Assembly: GCF_001632745.1 (NCBI RefSeq)
Contig: NZ_LQRT01000013.1
Location: 676,906 to 740,905, forward strand
Source: Aquimarina aggregata
GTDB lineage: Bacteria > Bacteroidota > Bacteroidia > Flavobacteriales > Flavobacteriaceae
DNA length: 64,000 nt
Direction of reading: 5' to 3'
In this document: one piece after another, positions 55,840-64,000 of the stretch
How positions within the stretch are numbered: the first letter of the stretch is position 1
Layout: the number at the start of each line of letters is the position of its first letter
The notes under the pieces: model-generated
The model's input: only the letters and a program-made list of their open reading frames with translations
What the model was told of the DNA's origin: nothing
Databases searched by the model: none
Translations under genes and position numbers: made by a program

Positions 55840-57309
55840 TTATAATATATATATAATTCCTAATAAACCAATGCCTCCAAGCACAATTGTATAAGGAAAA
55901 GCCATTTTCACCATTTTCATATATGACAATCCTATTAACGGCGCTAAAGAAGATGTTAGTAAGAATAAGAACGCTGCTTGACCATTAGGTGTTGCAACAC
56001 TTGGTAAATTTGTTCCTGTATTAATCGCTATAGCTAACTTCTCAAATTGTTCACGAGATATTACTCCACTATCAAAAGCCTGTTTGACTTCACCAATATA
56101 CACAGTAGCTACAAATACATTATCGCTAATCATCGACAATAATCCATTTGCGATATAAAACATAGAAGGTTGTTGATCGGGATCCAACGTTAATGCCCAA
56201 TCTATAATAGGCTTAAACAGATGCTGATCATGAATCATAGCAACAATAACAAAGAAAACTACAATTAAACCTGTAAATGGAAGCGCTTCTTCAAATGCCG
56301 CCCCTAATTGATGCTCTTCAGTAATCCCCATAAAGGCAGTTTGTACAATTATTAAAGCTAATCCTATAAGACCAACTGGGGCTAAATGCATTGCTAAACC
56401 AATAATTAAAAGTATAGCTGATACTGCCTGAACAATAAGACCATATTTAGATTTATCAGATCTATTTGCATCTTCTTCCTCTGTGTAACTCTCTATAATT
56501 CTTCTGGCCACTTCTGGTAATTTTGCACCAAAACCAAAAGACCCTGTAGCCTCAAGAACAACTGTTGTAAGCAATCCTGCACCTAGTACTGGAATCGAAA
56601 TTGGAGCCATTTTTAAGAAAAACTGTATAAAGTCCCATCCCATTCGTTCTCCTATTAATAGGTTTTGCGGTTCTCCTACCAAAGTACAAACTCCTCCTAA
56701 GGCCGTACCTACCACTCCATGCATTACCAAACTTCTTAAGAAACTTCTGAATTGTTCTAAAGTATCCCCGCTTAATTCCTTTCTATCCAAAGTCCCGCTA
56801 TCATCATAATCTCCAGAACCTGAATGAATCTTATGGTATACTCCATAAAAACCAACTGCTACACTTATTAAAACAGCAGTTACAGTTAATGCATCCAAAA
56901 ATGCCGAAAGTACTGCTGCAAGAAAAACAAACAGTAGCGACAATACCATTTTAGACTTTATTTTTGTAAACACTTTACTAAAAATATACATTAATAAAGG
57001 TTTCATAAAATATATACCGGCTACCATAAAAACTAAAAGCAATACAACTTCTAGATTTTGGTCTATTTCATGATAAGCATTTTTTGGAGTAGTAAGATTC
57101 AATATCAAAATCTGAATTGCCAACAAACCTCCTGATTGCAAGGGGTAGCATTTTAGTGCCATCGCCAATGTGAAAATAAATTCTGCGATAAATAACCAAG
57201 AAGTAATTATTGGTCCTAAAACGAAAAAAGAAAATACATTGAAAATTAAAAATCCAATCATTATGGTTTTGAACCATTTTGGACTATTACCTAAAAAATA
57301 CTTAAACAT
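55840..57309 (-). CDS. nhaB: NhaB-type Na+/H+ antiporter
   Basis: The 489-residue protein has about 12 hydrophobic segments and NhaB-like features (ALGGVCTLVGEPQNLLIGERMGWDFIQFFLK, ISDNVFVATVYIGE, NTGTNLPSVATPNGQAAFLFLLTS). It exchanges sodium for protons across the inner membrane, fitting a marine lifestyle. It is 27 bp downstream of the amino-acid dehydrogenase gene. Confidence 0.92.
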   Translation of the reverse strand: MFKYFLGNSPKWFKTIMIGFLIFNVFSFFVLGPIITSWLFIAEFIFTLAMALKCYPLQSGGLLAIQILILNLTTPKNAYHEIDQNLEVVLLLVFMVAGIYFMKPLLMYIFSKVFTKIKSKMVLSLLFVFLAAVLSAFLDALTVTAVLISVAVGFYGVYHKIHSGSGDYDDSGTLDRKELSGDTLEQFRSFLRSLVMHGVVGTALGGVCTLVGEPQNLLIGERMGWDFIQFFLKMAPISIPVLGAGLLTTVVLEATGSFGFGAKLPEVARRIIESYTEEEDANRSDKSKYGLIVQAVSAILLIIGLAMHLAPVGLIGLALIIVQTAFMGITEEHQLGAAFEEALPFTGLIVVFFVIVAMIHDQHLFKPIIDWALTLDPDQQPSMFYIANGLLSMISDNVFVATVYIGEVKQAFDSGVISREQFEKLAIAINTGTNLPSVATPNGQAAFLFLLTSSLAPLIGLSYMKMVKMAFPYTIVLGGIGLLGIIYIL

Positions 57310-57336
57310 AGTTTTACTTAGTTAATGCGATTAATA

Positions 57337-58563
57337 TTACAGTAATTGTTTCAGGGCTATTTCAAACGCTGTTTTACTGATACTAGTTTTTGTTTTGTTA
57401 TTATTATATGTATGTTGAATAGCTTTTTTTATAGTTTCGGATGTATCCATAAAAATAGCTTCATCGGTCATTTGCACTTTTCGTTCCATAAAATATGAAA
57501 ATACTCTTGCCATACCGCAGTTAGAAATAAAATCAGGTATCAGACTTACTTGTTCATCTGTATACTCCATTATTGGTCCAAAAAATATTTCTTTATCAGC
57601 AAAAGGAACATTGGCTCCGCAAGAAATTACTTCTAAGCCTGAGTCTATCATTTGTGATATCTGATCTTTAGTAATTAACCTAGAGGCAGCACAAGGTGCA
57701 AATATTTCAGTTTGTAAAGACCAAATTTTTTCATTTAATTGATCAAAAGGAATTAACGTTTCACTATATAATTTATTTCCTTTTTTATTCAAATATAACT
57801 CTTTGATCTGTTCAAAAGAAAAACCATCTTCTTTAATAAGTCCACCAGCATGATCTATAATACCTACTACCTTAGCTCCCATTTCTGAAAGGTAATATGC
57901 TGCTGCTGACCCAACGTTACCAAAACCTTGTACCACAGCCTTCTTTCCTTTTACATCACCTCCATAAATACTGTAATAATGCCTTACAGCTTCTGCTACT
58001 CCATATCCGGTAATCATATCAGCAACGGTATACTTTCTAGACACATCTGGTGAAAACATAGTATTTTCTAAAACTTTGATAACTCCTTGTCTTAATTGCC
58101 CTATCCTATTAATCTTATCAGCTTCGGTAGGTTGAAAGTGTCCATTAAAAACTCCTTCTTGCGGGTGCCATACACCACACTCTTCTGTAATAGGAATTAC
58201 TTCATGAATCTCATCTACATTAAGATCTCCCCCAGTACCATAGTAACTTTTTAATAATGGAGATACAGCTTTATACCATCTTTTTAAAACTCCTTTCTTA
58301 CGAGGATCATTGGGGTCAAAATTAATTCCAGATTTTGCTCCGCCAATTTCGGGTCCAGAAACCGTAAATTTTACTTCCATCGTTTTAGCCAAAGAGAGTA
58401 CTTCGTTCATATCCAAACCAAGTCGCATTCTAGTACCACCTCCTGCTGCACCTCCTCTTAAAGAATTTATAACTGTCCAACCTTCAGCTTCTGTCTCAGC
58501 ATCTTTCCAGTTAAAAATAATCTCGGGAGTTTTATTTTCGTATTTTTTTAATAATTCTTTCAT
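57337..58563 (-). CDS. Glu/Leu/Phe/Val dehydrogenase
   Basis: The 408-residue NAD(P)-dependent amino-acid dehydrogenase has the substrate-binding GGAKSGI lysine, catalytic Asp in GGDLNVDE and a Rossmann motif GFGNVGSAAA. It interconverts an amino acid and its oxo-acid with ammonia. The exact amino acid is uncertain; the family includes glutamate and branched-chain forms. Confidence 0.9.
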   Translation of the reverse strand: MKELLKKYENKTPEIIFNWKDAETEAEGWTVINSLRGGAAGGGTRMRLGLDMNEVLSLAKTMEVKFTVSGPEIGGAKSGINFDPNDPRKKGVLKRWYKAVSPLLKSYYGTGGDLNVDEIHEVIPITEECGVWHPQEGVFNGHFQPTEADKINRIGQLRQGVIKVLENTMFSPDVSRKYTVADMITGYGVAEAVRHYYSIYGGDVKGKKAVVQGFGNVGSAAAYYLSEMGAKVVGIIDHAGGLIKEDGFSFEQIKELYLNKKGNKLYSETLIPFDQLNEKIWSLQTEIFAPCAASRLITKDQISQMIDSGLEVISCGANVPFADKEIFFGPIMEYTDEQVSLIPDFISNCGMARVFSYFMERKVQMTDEAIFMDTSETIKKAIQHTYNNNKTKTSISKTAFEIALKQLL

Positions 58564-59009
58564 TCAAAAAAATTTCAATTTATTTAACAATAATATTTCC
58601 GTCACAATTCGTAACGAAATTGTTCTCTTATTCTATTCGTCTAAATTATCCTCCATTACAGAGGTCAGCGCTGATCCATAAGACATTATTATAAATTGAA
58701 TTCTAATAAAAATGTTTGATGACAAATATAAAAAACTAAATACGCTGAAACAGTAAATAAAATTAAAATTACGCTAATAATAGTGTTTTTCTTTTCTTAC
58801 TGTAGGTCGATCAAATTTTAAAAAATATGGGAAAATTCCTCTAAAATACATTCAAAAATTCGTGATATCAAAAAAGCAAAAAAACATTAAAACTATCATA
58901 TTATAGCTTATATTTGTAGAATTAGTAAAAATCGAGGGGTAAACTCGATTTATTTTCATCAAAAAGTACGAATTTCGTGTTATGCACGCACAGTAAATTA
59001 TAATAAAAT
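58564..59009. other. 446-bp divergent intergenic region
   Basis: No supportable gene on either strand; only very short frames. A -7-like box TATATTTG at 58909-58916 (plus strand), lacking a clear TTG -33 element, may start the acyl-CoA dehydrogenase transcript with a leader of about 85 nt. Confidence 0.6.
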
Positions 59010-60152
59010 ATGGACTTTAAACTATCCGAAGAACAGTTAATGATACGAGATGCTGCTCGTGATTTTGCAAAAGCTGAATTATTACCTGGAGTTATCGATC
59101 GTGATAACAAACAAGAATTCCCAACAGAACAAGTAAAGAAAATGGGAGAACTTGGTTTTTTAGGAATGATGGCTTCTCCTGAGTACGGAGGTGGTGGTAT
59201 GGATACTCTTTCTTATGTCTTAGTTATGGAAGAATTATCTAAAATAGACGCTTCATGCTCTGTTATTGTATCTGTAAATAACTCTTTGGTATGTTGGGGT
59301 CTTGACACTTATGGAAACGATGAACAAAAAAAGAAATATCTTTCGAAGTTAACTACAGGTGAATCTATCGGTGCTTTTTGTTTATCTGAACCAGAAGCAG
59401 GTAGTGATGCAACGTCTCAAAAAACTACAGCAATAGATAAAGGTGATCATTATATACTTAATGGAACCAAAAACTGGATTACTAACGGTGGGTCTGCAGA
59501 TTACTATTTAGTAATTGCACAAACGGATAAAGAAAAAAAACATAGAGGTATCAATGCCTTTATTGTTGAAAAAGGATGGGAAGGTTTTGAAATTGGCCCT
59601 AAAGAAGACAAATTAGGTATTCGAGGTAGTGACACTCATTCTTTAATTTTTAATGATGTAAAGGTTCCTAAAGAGAATCGTATAGGCGAGGATGGTTTTG
59701 GTTTTAAATTTGCCATGAAAACACTTGCAGGTGGACGTATCGGAATTGCAGCACAGGCTTTAGGAATTGCTGAAGGTGCATATGAATTAGCAAAAGAATA
59801 TTCTAAAGTGCGAAAAGCCTTTGGAACAGAGATTATGAATCACCAGGCTATTGCATTTAAATTAGCAGACATGCATGTTCAAATTGAAGCGGCAAGAATG
59901 CTGGTATATAAAGCAGCAATGGACAAAGATAATCATGAAAATTACGACTTATCTGGTGCAATGGCCAAATTAGCTGCTTCTCAAGCTGCTATGGAAGTAA
60001 GTGTAGAAGCTGTGCAAATACATGGAGGGAACGGCTTTGTAAAAGAGTATCATGTAGAACGACTAATGCGAGATGCCAAAATCACACAGATATATGAAGG
60101 TACAAGCGAAATTCAAAAAATTGTAATCTCAAGAAGTATTCTTAGAGATTAA
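59010..60152 (+). CDS. Acyl-CoA dehydrogenase
   Basis: The 380-residue flavoenzyme has CLSEPEAGSDA and the substrate loop WITNGGSADYY, ending with the catalytic-Glu region QIYEGTSEIQKIVISR. It oxidises acyl-CoA to enoyl-CoA with FAD; the chain-length preference resembles short-chain members, an inference from overall similarity. It is a single gene with a strong terminator. Confidence 0.94.
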   Translation: MDFKLSEEQLMIRDAARDFAKAELLPGVIDRDNKQEFPTEQVKKMGELGFLGMMASPEYGGGGMDTLSYVLVMEELSKIDASCSVIVSVNNSLVCWGLDTYGNDEQKKKYLSKLTTGESIGAFCLSEPEAGSDATSQKTTAIDKGDHYILNGTKNWITNGGSADYYLVIAQTDKEKKHRGINAFIVEKGWEGFEIGPKEDKLGIRGSDTHSLIFNDVKVPKENRIGEDGFGFKFAMKTLAGGRIGIAAQALGIAEGAYELAKEYSKVRKAFGTEIMNHQAIAFKLADMHVQIEAARMLVYKAAMDKDNHENYDLSGAMAKLAASQAAMEVSVEAVQIHGGNGFVKEYHVERLMRDAKITQIYEGTSEIQKIVISRSILRD

Positions 60153-60172
60153 TTCGTTGAAGAAAATTTATT

Positions 60173-60212
60173 AAAAAGCGAAGTTTGTGTGAACTCACAA
60201 ACTTCGCTTTTT
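60173..60212 (+). terminator. Terminator of the acyl-CoA dehydrogenase gene
   Basis: A perfect 15- to 17-bp stem (60173-60189 with 60196-60212) and a 6-nt loop lie 20 bp past the stop. Confidence 0.92.
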
Positions 60213-60429
60213 GTTTTCAAAAATTAATACTCTAATATTCTAATATGGTTATGACAGAAAACCAGTATTAAATTGATATTTTATTCTAGCACTCTAAATT
60301 TATTCAACAAAACATGGGCTATTGGCAATGCGAATTCAAGCCCATTAACACAAATAATCAAATACGTGCTGACTACTTCTTACTGTGTGAAATGCATACC
60401 TCTATAAAACACCTGTATTACAGATCTAA

Positions 60430-60615
60430 CTATAACTTATAACAGTCAATACTTTTATATATTAGAAGAGGATAACATGGTTGGATTTCAGAATCACATC
60501 CGTCGCTATTGTAACGATCCGTTCCACCACCCTTTGCATATTGCTCTGCCGAATTATTCAATTTTGTAATTTTAATTTTTTTTAATTCGATTTTAATTTT
60601 CTTGTTTTTTTTCAA
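60430..60615 (-). CDS. Putative RiPP precursor peptide with Gly-Gly leader (minus strand)
   Basis: A 61-residue peptide, read from TTG at 60615. The Lys-rich leader (KKIKIELKKIKITKLNN) resembles the Bacteroidota class I lanthipeptide/GG-type natural-product leader, followed by a Gly-Gly-Gly at 29-31. The core after it has three Cys (40, 47, 58), two Ser and one Thr, all plausible modification sites. No ATG is available in frame. A promoter-like TTG-N17-TACATTCG lies at 60674-60647 on the minus strand, and a 24-bp palindrome sits upstream of that. Modification enzymes are not in the window. Confidence 0.6.
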   Translation of the reverse strand: MKKNKKIKIELKKIKITKLNNSAEQYAKGGGTDRYNSDGCDSEIQPCYPLLIYKSIDCYKL

Positions 60616-60696
60616 AATGATTCTTGTTTTATTTTTTTTTGCATAGCGAATGTAACAAAAAAAGCAGTGTGCAATAAATACCAACAACTGGATATA

Positions 60697-60720
60697 GGTT
60701 AAAATTTATAAATCTTAACC
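60697..60720. promoter_or_regulatory. 24-bp near-perfect palindrome with core AAAATTTATAAAT
   Basis: GGTTAA and TTAACC arms flank AATTTATAAAT; 22 of 24 bases match the reverse complement. It is about 80 bp upstream of the minus-strand precursor start and shares its core with 62591-62603 and 62613-62625. Likely an operator for the adjacent AraC-type regulator. Confidence 0.6.
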
Positions 60721-60751
60721 TTATTGTTTAGGTTAAAAACATCTTCAAATA

Positions 60752-62452
60752 TTAATTCTTAAATCTTTTTACATATTCAACGGGATTACACCCTTCTTTC
60801 TTAGAAAAGGCTTTAGCGAACGATTGTATATTATTAAAACCAATTTCTACTGCCATTGATCGTATAGAATATTGTCTAAATTTTTTATCATTCTTAATCT
60901 TGTGTTTGCAATATTCAATTCGTAAGTCATTAATATAATTTGCAAAATTCTTTTGCTTCTCCATATTAATCACCTTAGACAAATAGGTCGAATTGGTTTT
61001 TAATCTTTTTGAAACCTTTACTAGAGTAAGGTCATTTTTTAAGAACTCCAAGTCATCTTCGAAGTTGGTCAATTTCTCTAGTATTCCTTGTTTTAATTCT
61101 AATGGAAGTTCAACACTTGTTTTTACAGACTTTACATTCTTTTGTTGCAACACTTTTACTTTTTGTTTCTCTGCCCCTAATAACACATTGTATTTATCTT
61201 TTCGTTTTTTAGAAAAATAAAAATAGAAGAAACCTATTATGGTAATCAAAAAAACACCAAAAGCTATTAACTTATAGACTAAAATTTTATTGCTATTTTT
61301 AATCCCGTCTATTAACAAATCTTTATCTTTTATTAGCTTTGGCGTATCATATTTTTTTATGAGAGAGTTATTTAATTTAGCATATTTTATATCCGATATA
61401 CTATCATATTTTAAAAGCTTTTCCATTATTCTTAATTGATTTTTTGGATCATTACTTCTTTTGTAATAATCTATCAATAATGTAAAAGCTTCGGCTATTT
61501 CAATTCTATAATTTGAATCATTAGTTATTGCATCCAATTTTTTCAAATAGTGCAATGCCTTTGATTCTTTTTTAAGCTCCAGATACGTCTTAGCTAAAAA
61601 CAAATATCCTTTTTTAACATTAATATCATTAACATCTTCTTCTGACAAAATTAGCGCCTTTTGCAGACTGTCAATAGCCGATTGATAATTTTTTCTTTCA
61701 TAACTATTCGCTCCATAAGCAAATAATAGATTAGGATAGTAACGTCTATACGGATTCAACAAACTAGCTTTTATTCCTTTTTTTAAATAAAAATATGCAG
61801 AATCATAGTACTTAAGGCGATTATAACTATCTGACATTTTATATAAAGTAGCGATATAAATTTGACTAAGTTTTATAACACTATCTTGTTTTGAGAAATA
61901 CTCGTAATTCTCTTTATACACTTTTAGTGCCTCACGTTCTTTTCCTAAGGTCGTTTTAAGAATAGCAATATTGTGCTTCAGTCCTATGAGTTGTCTTTCA
62001 TTATTCATCTTTTCAGAATACTTTTGAGCAATCAAATATGCTTCTAAAGCCTCATTATATCTATCTATTTTACTCAGTATATTTCCTTTTATCTTATACC
62101 CTGTAGAAGGATATCGACTATTTTGTGTGTCTTTTGTCAGTTCAATTATTGAGTCTGTATAACATAATGCGATATCAGGTTGTTTTTTATAAATAGAAAT
62201 AAACATTTGGTAACCATCCGCGATATTTTCTATATTATTTTCTTTCTTGGCTCTATACATATAGTAGTCTGCCAAAGTTCGTTTAACAATTGAATTATGA
62301 TGTATTCCTCTCCAAAAAAGAGTACCTAATTCTTGAAGTGTTTTATTAGATAAAGAATCAGAAGAACTATTATATATACTTTTCTGCTGCTCCGCTGAGT
62401 ATACAGAAGTCACGGAACAGACCAAAATAATTAACCAATAAGAAACCCTCAT
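60752..62452 (-). CDS. TPR-transmembrane-AraC-type transcription regulator
   Basis: The 567-residue protein (ATG 62452) has a signal-like N-terminus (RVSYWLIILVCSVTSVYSAE), about seven TPR-like helical repeats (residues 60-385), one transmembrane helix (about 410-432, LIAFGVFLITIIGFFYFYF), a coiled linker and an AraC-type DNA-binding domain at the C-terminus (LKTNSTYLSKVINMEKQKNF and RSMAVEIGFNNIQSFAKAF). The TPR part should face the periplasm and the HTH the cytosol. It sits amid four Gly-Gly peptides and most likely controls them. Confidence 0.88.
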   Translation of the reverse strand: MRVSYWLIILVCSVTSVYSAEQQKSIYNSSSDSLSNKTLQELGTLFWRGIHHNSIVKRTLADYYMYRAKKENNIENIADGYQMFISIYKKQPDIALCYTDSIIELTKDTQNSRYPSTGYKIKGNILSKIDRYNEALEAYLIAQKYSEKMNNERQLIGLKHNIAILKTTLGKEREALKVYKENYEYFSKQDSVIKLSQIYIATLYKMSDSYNRLKYYDSAYFYLKKGIKASLLNPYRRYYPNLLFAYGANSYERKNYQSAIDSLQKALILSEEDVNDINVKKGYLFLAKTYLELKKESKALHYLKKLDAITNDSNYRIEIAEAFTLLIDYYKRSNDPKNQLRIMEKLLKYDSISDIKYAKLNNSLIKKYDTPKLIKDKDLLIDGIKNSNKILVYKLIAFGVFLITIIGFFYFYFSKKRKDKYNVLLGAEKQKVKVLQQKNVKSVKTSVELPLELKQGILEKLTNFEDDLEFLKNDLTLVKVSKRLKTNSTYLSKVINMEKQKNFANYINDLRIEYCKHKIKNDKKFRQYSIRSMAVEIGFNNIQSFAKAFSKKEGCNPVEYVKRFKN

Positions 62453-62590
62453 ATTATAAGTAAGAGTAAAATGAATTATTACCAAAATTTTGAGTAAACA
62501 TACAAAGAATATTAAATCAAAAACGAAAAACAACCATAACCCTAATCATCCTTTAATACGTTAACATTACAACAGCCTGAATAGTAAGTC

Positions 62591-62632
62591 AAAATTTATA
62601 AATAGATAGGGTAAAATTTATAAATGCTTACC
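62591..62632. promoter_or_regulatory. Two direct copies of AAAATTTATAAAT upstream of the regulator gene
   Basis: The 13-bp core occurs at 62591-62603 and 62613-62625, spaced exactly 22 bp (about two helical turns). The second is flanked by GGTAA and TTACC arms (62610-62632), like the 60697 palindrome. They lie between the divergent regulator and first precursor genes. Confidence 0.6.
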
Positions 62633-62727
62633 AGATCTTCTTGAAAAACGTTGCTTTTACACATAGTTTAGTCTCTGAAAACTATTAAAACACTTAGACA
62701 TTTTGAACATCATCTCCTATCAAATGG

Positions 62728-62740
62728 ATATATAAATTTT
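62728..62740 (-). promoter_or_regulatory. Inverted one-mismatch copy of the core motif
   Basis: ATATATAAATTTT is the reverse complement of AAAATTTATAAAT with one change, 62 bp before the ATG of the first plus-strand precursor. Confidence 0.4.
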
Positions 62741-62801
62741 AGTCGTAAAACCACACACGACACTAAACATATTGTGGTATAAAATAATTAAAACATATAA
62801 T

Positions 62802-62972
62802 ATGAAAAACTCAATTTTAAACTTAGGAACCGTTTTAACTAAACAACAACAAAGAAATGTTACTGGAGGAGATACAATATGTAATGATCGTCGTTGTTGG
62901 CAAGGGACTGGAGGCGGTCTTAATATGATAAAACTGGACGATGGTACTTACTACACTCCAGGCATGAACTAA
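62802..62972 (+). CDS. Putative Gly-Gly leader precursor peptide 1
   Basis: A 56-residue peptide from the ATG at 62802. The leader MKNSILNLGTVLTKQQQRNVTGG is the Bacteroidota bacteriocin-type signal, with Gly-Gly at 22-23 for cleavage by a C39-peptidase transporter. The core has Cys27 and Cys32 (ICNDRRC), three consecutive Gly and a Thr/Tyr-rich end. An in-frame TTG at 62772 is upstream but the leader clearly begins at the ATG. Function of the mature peptide unknown. Confidence 0.75.
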   Translation: MKNSILNLGTVLTKQQQRNVTGGDTICNDRRCWQGTGGGLNMIKLDDGTYYTPGMN

Positions 62973-63178
62973 TTACGGTTTCACATTAATGCGCTTAATT
63001 AAAATTATTGGGTAGTGTGATTTAATTTAGGTTAATAAAACAATATTTGAAACTACGCCTTTTTAAAGTCATTAGTTACCCCATGCTGTATTAAGAAAAG
63101 CAATGTAATCCCGATTTAAAAAGTGATAACCGAAAAGCTTTATAAAAATAGAGTAGGTATAATTCTTAAAAATTAAAC

Positions 63179-63331
63179 ATGAAAAGTTTAGAAAATTATA
63201 AAATAGACGCAAAACAATTACAAACAGTGTATGGAGGGGACAGACCTAAAGCTAAGGTTATTGACACGTCAGGCCTTAAACGTCCCATAGAACCAGTAGG
63301 AACAGGGTTTGACACAGAATTAATACTTTAA
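63179..63331 (+). CDS. Putative Gly-Gly leader precursor peptide 2
   Basis: A 50-residue peptide, MKSLENYKIDAKQLQTVYGG then a 30-residue core (DRPKAKVIDTSGLK...) without cysteines. Gly-Gly is at 19-20. The leader resembles those of its neighbours only loosely, but the short length, the Gly-Gly site and the position 17 bp before peptide 3 support it as part of the group. Confidence 0.62.
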   Translation: MKSLENYKIDAKQLQTVYGGDRPKAKVIDTSGLKRPIEPVGTGFDTELIL

Positions 63332-63348
63332 TACTAAAATTCAATTTT

Positions 63349-63516
63349 ATGAAAAAATCAATTTTAAACTTAGGAAAAGCTATTAGCAAAAAAGGACAGA
63401 AAGAGATTAAAGGTGGTATGAGACATTCTCTAAAATTAGCAGATCCCTTTGAATGCGAAGAGTGTACTGATGGGCATTTATGCGATTACGAAAATGGTTT
63501 ACCCGTTTGTGTATAA
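63349..63516 (+). CDS. Putative Gly-Gly leader precursor peptide 3, cysteine-rich
   Basis: A 55-residue peptide with leader MKKSILNLGKAISKKGQKEI then KGG (Gly-Gly 22-23), nearly the same leader type as peptide 1. The core has four Cys (36, 39, 45, 54), including CEEC, suited to disulfides, thioether or metal binding. A terminator follows at 63575. This is the clearest bacteriocin-type precursor of the set. Confidence 0.78.
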   Translation: MKKSILNLGKAISKKGQKEIKGGMRHSLKLADPFECEECTDGHLCDYENGLPVCV

Positions 63517-63574
63517 TTTCTTTTCAATAACTAAAGTAGATTATTTTCTTTTATTTTAAAATAATCTTAAATGC

Positions 63575-63610
63575 AATAGGTTCAAAACTTAAATAAGGTT
63601 TGAGCCTATT
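63575..63610 (+). terminator. Terminator of the precursor-peptide transcript
   Basis: Sixteen-nt arms (63575-63590 and 63595-63610) pair with one wobble and one mismatch; five more T residues extend the tail. It is about 60 bp past the stop of peptide 3. Confidence 0.8.
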
Positions 63611-63801
63611 TTTCATTAAAAAAACACTTGAAGATTCCTTATCCTAGTATAAATTAATAACGTGATTTGGGAAATTACGGCCTATACCAAAAACTAATTA
63701 AAGACATCTTCTTTTAATTAAGTGATTTGTGTCTCTGAATACCTCTATCCTTTTCAACTCATAACTTAAAACACACTTATTCACCTATAAAGAGCATATT
63801 A

Positions 63802-63866
63802 ATACTATAGCATGAATTTATTCAAAAATACTAATTCTCATCATACTTAGAGGCATGCTATAGTAT
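63802..63866. repeat. 13-bp perfect inverted repeat with 39-nt spacer
   Basis: ATACTATAGCATG (63802-63814) and CATGCTATAGTAT (63854-63866) are exact inverse copies. There is no coding potential between them. It may be a structured RNA, a protein-binding site or a mobile-element remnant. Confidence 0.6.
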
Positions 63867-63941
63867 GTACAATAGTTTACTTAAGTAGTATATTGTTTCT
63901 ATTTTGATTTGTTATTAGTTGGATAAAATTTAGGCATAAAA

Positions 63942-63970
63942 AAACCCTTCATTATTTTAATGAAGGGTTT
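63942..63970 (-). terminator. Terminator of the rRNA operon
   Basis: AAACCCTTCATTA (63942-63954) pairs perfectly with TAATGAAGGGTTT (63958-63970). On the minus strand it is followed by seven T residues and lies just past the 5S rRNA 3' end. Confidence 0.9.
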
Positions 63971-63977
63971 CAAAGAA

Positions 63978-64000
63978 GGCGGCGACCTACTCTTCCACGA
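63978..64000 (-). rRNA. 5S rRNA, 3' end only (continues past the right edge)
   Basis: The reverse complement of the last 23 bases reads like the conserved 3' end of bacterial 5S rRNA (GAAGAGTAGGTCGCCGCC). It is followed by a strong terminator, as expected at the end of an rRNA operon. Only the tail is in the window. Confidence 0.8.

Larger units (their letters stand above)
63517..63941. other. Gene-free stretch between precursor peptides and rRNA operon
   Basis: I see no supportable gene here. It holds the terminator of peptide 3 and a long inverted repeat (63802-63866), both listed separately. Confidence 0.6.

Noticed and set aside
62973..63178. A further precursor peptide between peptides 1 and 2.
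   Set aside because: The longest start-to-stop frame is about eight codons.

Overview
The window is AT-rich DNA from a member of the Flavobacteriaceae (Bacteroidota), most like a marine gliding genus such as Aquimarina; the genus is an inference. Support comes from gldJ and porV (gliding motility and type IX secretion, T9SS), several secreted proteins with T9SS C-terminal sorting domains, a PafA-type phosphatase, an Hpt-Adk fusion, pdhA-pdhC without pdhB, and Bacteroidota promoters of the form TTG-N(17-23)-TAnnTTTG. I see no prophage, insertion sequence or CRISPR array. Nearly everything is chromosomal housekeeping and cell-surface content.

Layout. 1-1633: start of a leucine-rich-repeat surface protein that runs off the left edge. 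1825-3792: AhpD-like protein, DoxX protein and a FAD monooxygenase that ends at an in-frame amber codon. 3984-7963: obg and hpt-adk on the minus strand, divergent from purK-purE. 7964-8554: a gene-free stretch that appears to encode two structured minus-strand small RNAs, each with its own terminator; the first also has a canonical promoter. 8555-16676: M3 peptidase, secreted M28 peptidase and a large CHRD-repeat protein, the last two with T9SS sorting domains. 16918-20231: GbsR/MarR regulator followed by a membrane protein, methyltransferase, TIGR01777 epimerase and SRPBCC protein. 20357-25714: sigma factor with two small zinc-finger-like partners, a UbiA-like membrane protein, gcvP and a truncated haemoglobin. 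25832-29880: KAS III, methyltransferase, glycosyltransferase and a TlpA-type lipoprotein. 29951-40706: pafA, Mla-type ABC transporter, LURP-one-like protein, tail-fibre-like secreted protein, DUF389 protein, manC, SprT-like protein, DUF4349 lipoprotein, and an HTH-membrane protein paired with a lipoprotein.

40998-52487: a small secreted protein, SDR, M28 lipoprotein, pdhC-pdhA, cdd, porV divergent from gldJ, murF, DUF2652 protein and tRNA-Val. 52557-58563: folC-tonB-exbD-exbB, nhaB and an amino-acid dehydrogenase. 59010-60152: acyl-CoA dehydrogenase. 60430-63516: the most interesting region. Four short peptides with Gly-Gly leaders (RiPP/bacteriocin-type precursors) surround a TPR-transmembrane-AraC regulator. 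A shared AT-rich near-palindromic element with core AAAATTTATAAAT lies upstream of the minus-strand precursor, upstream of the regulator, and (inverted) upstream of the first plus-strand precursor. The right edge begins the 3' end of a minus-strand 5S rRNA, so an rRNA operon follows.

The best candidates for something undescribed are the precursor-peptide/AraC locus with its shared operator-like motif, and the paired small RNAs beside purE.
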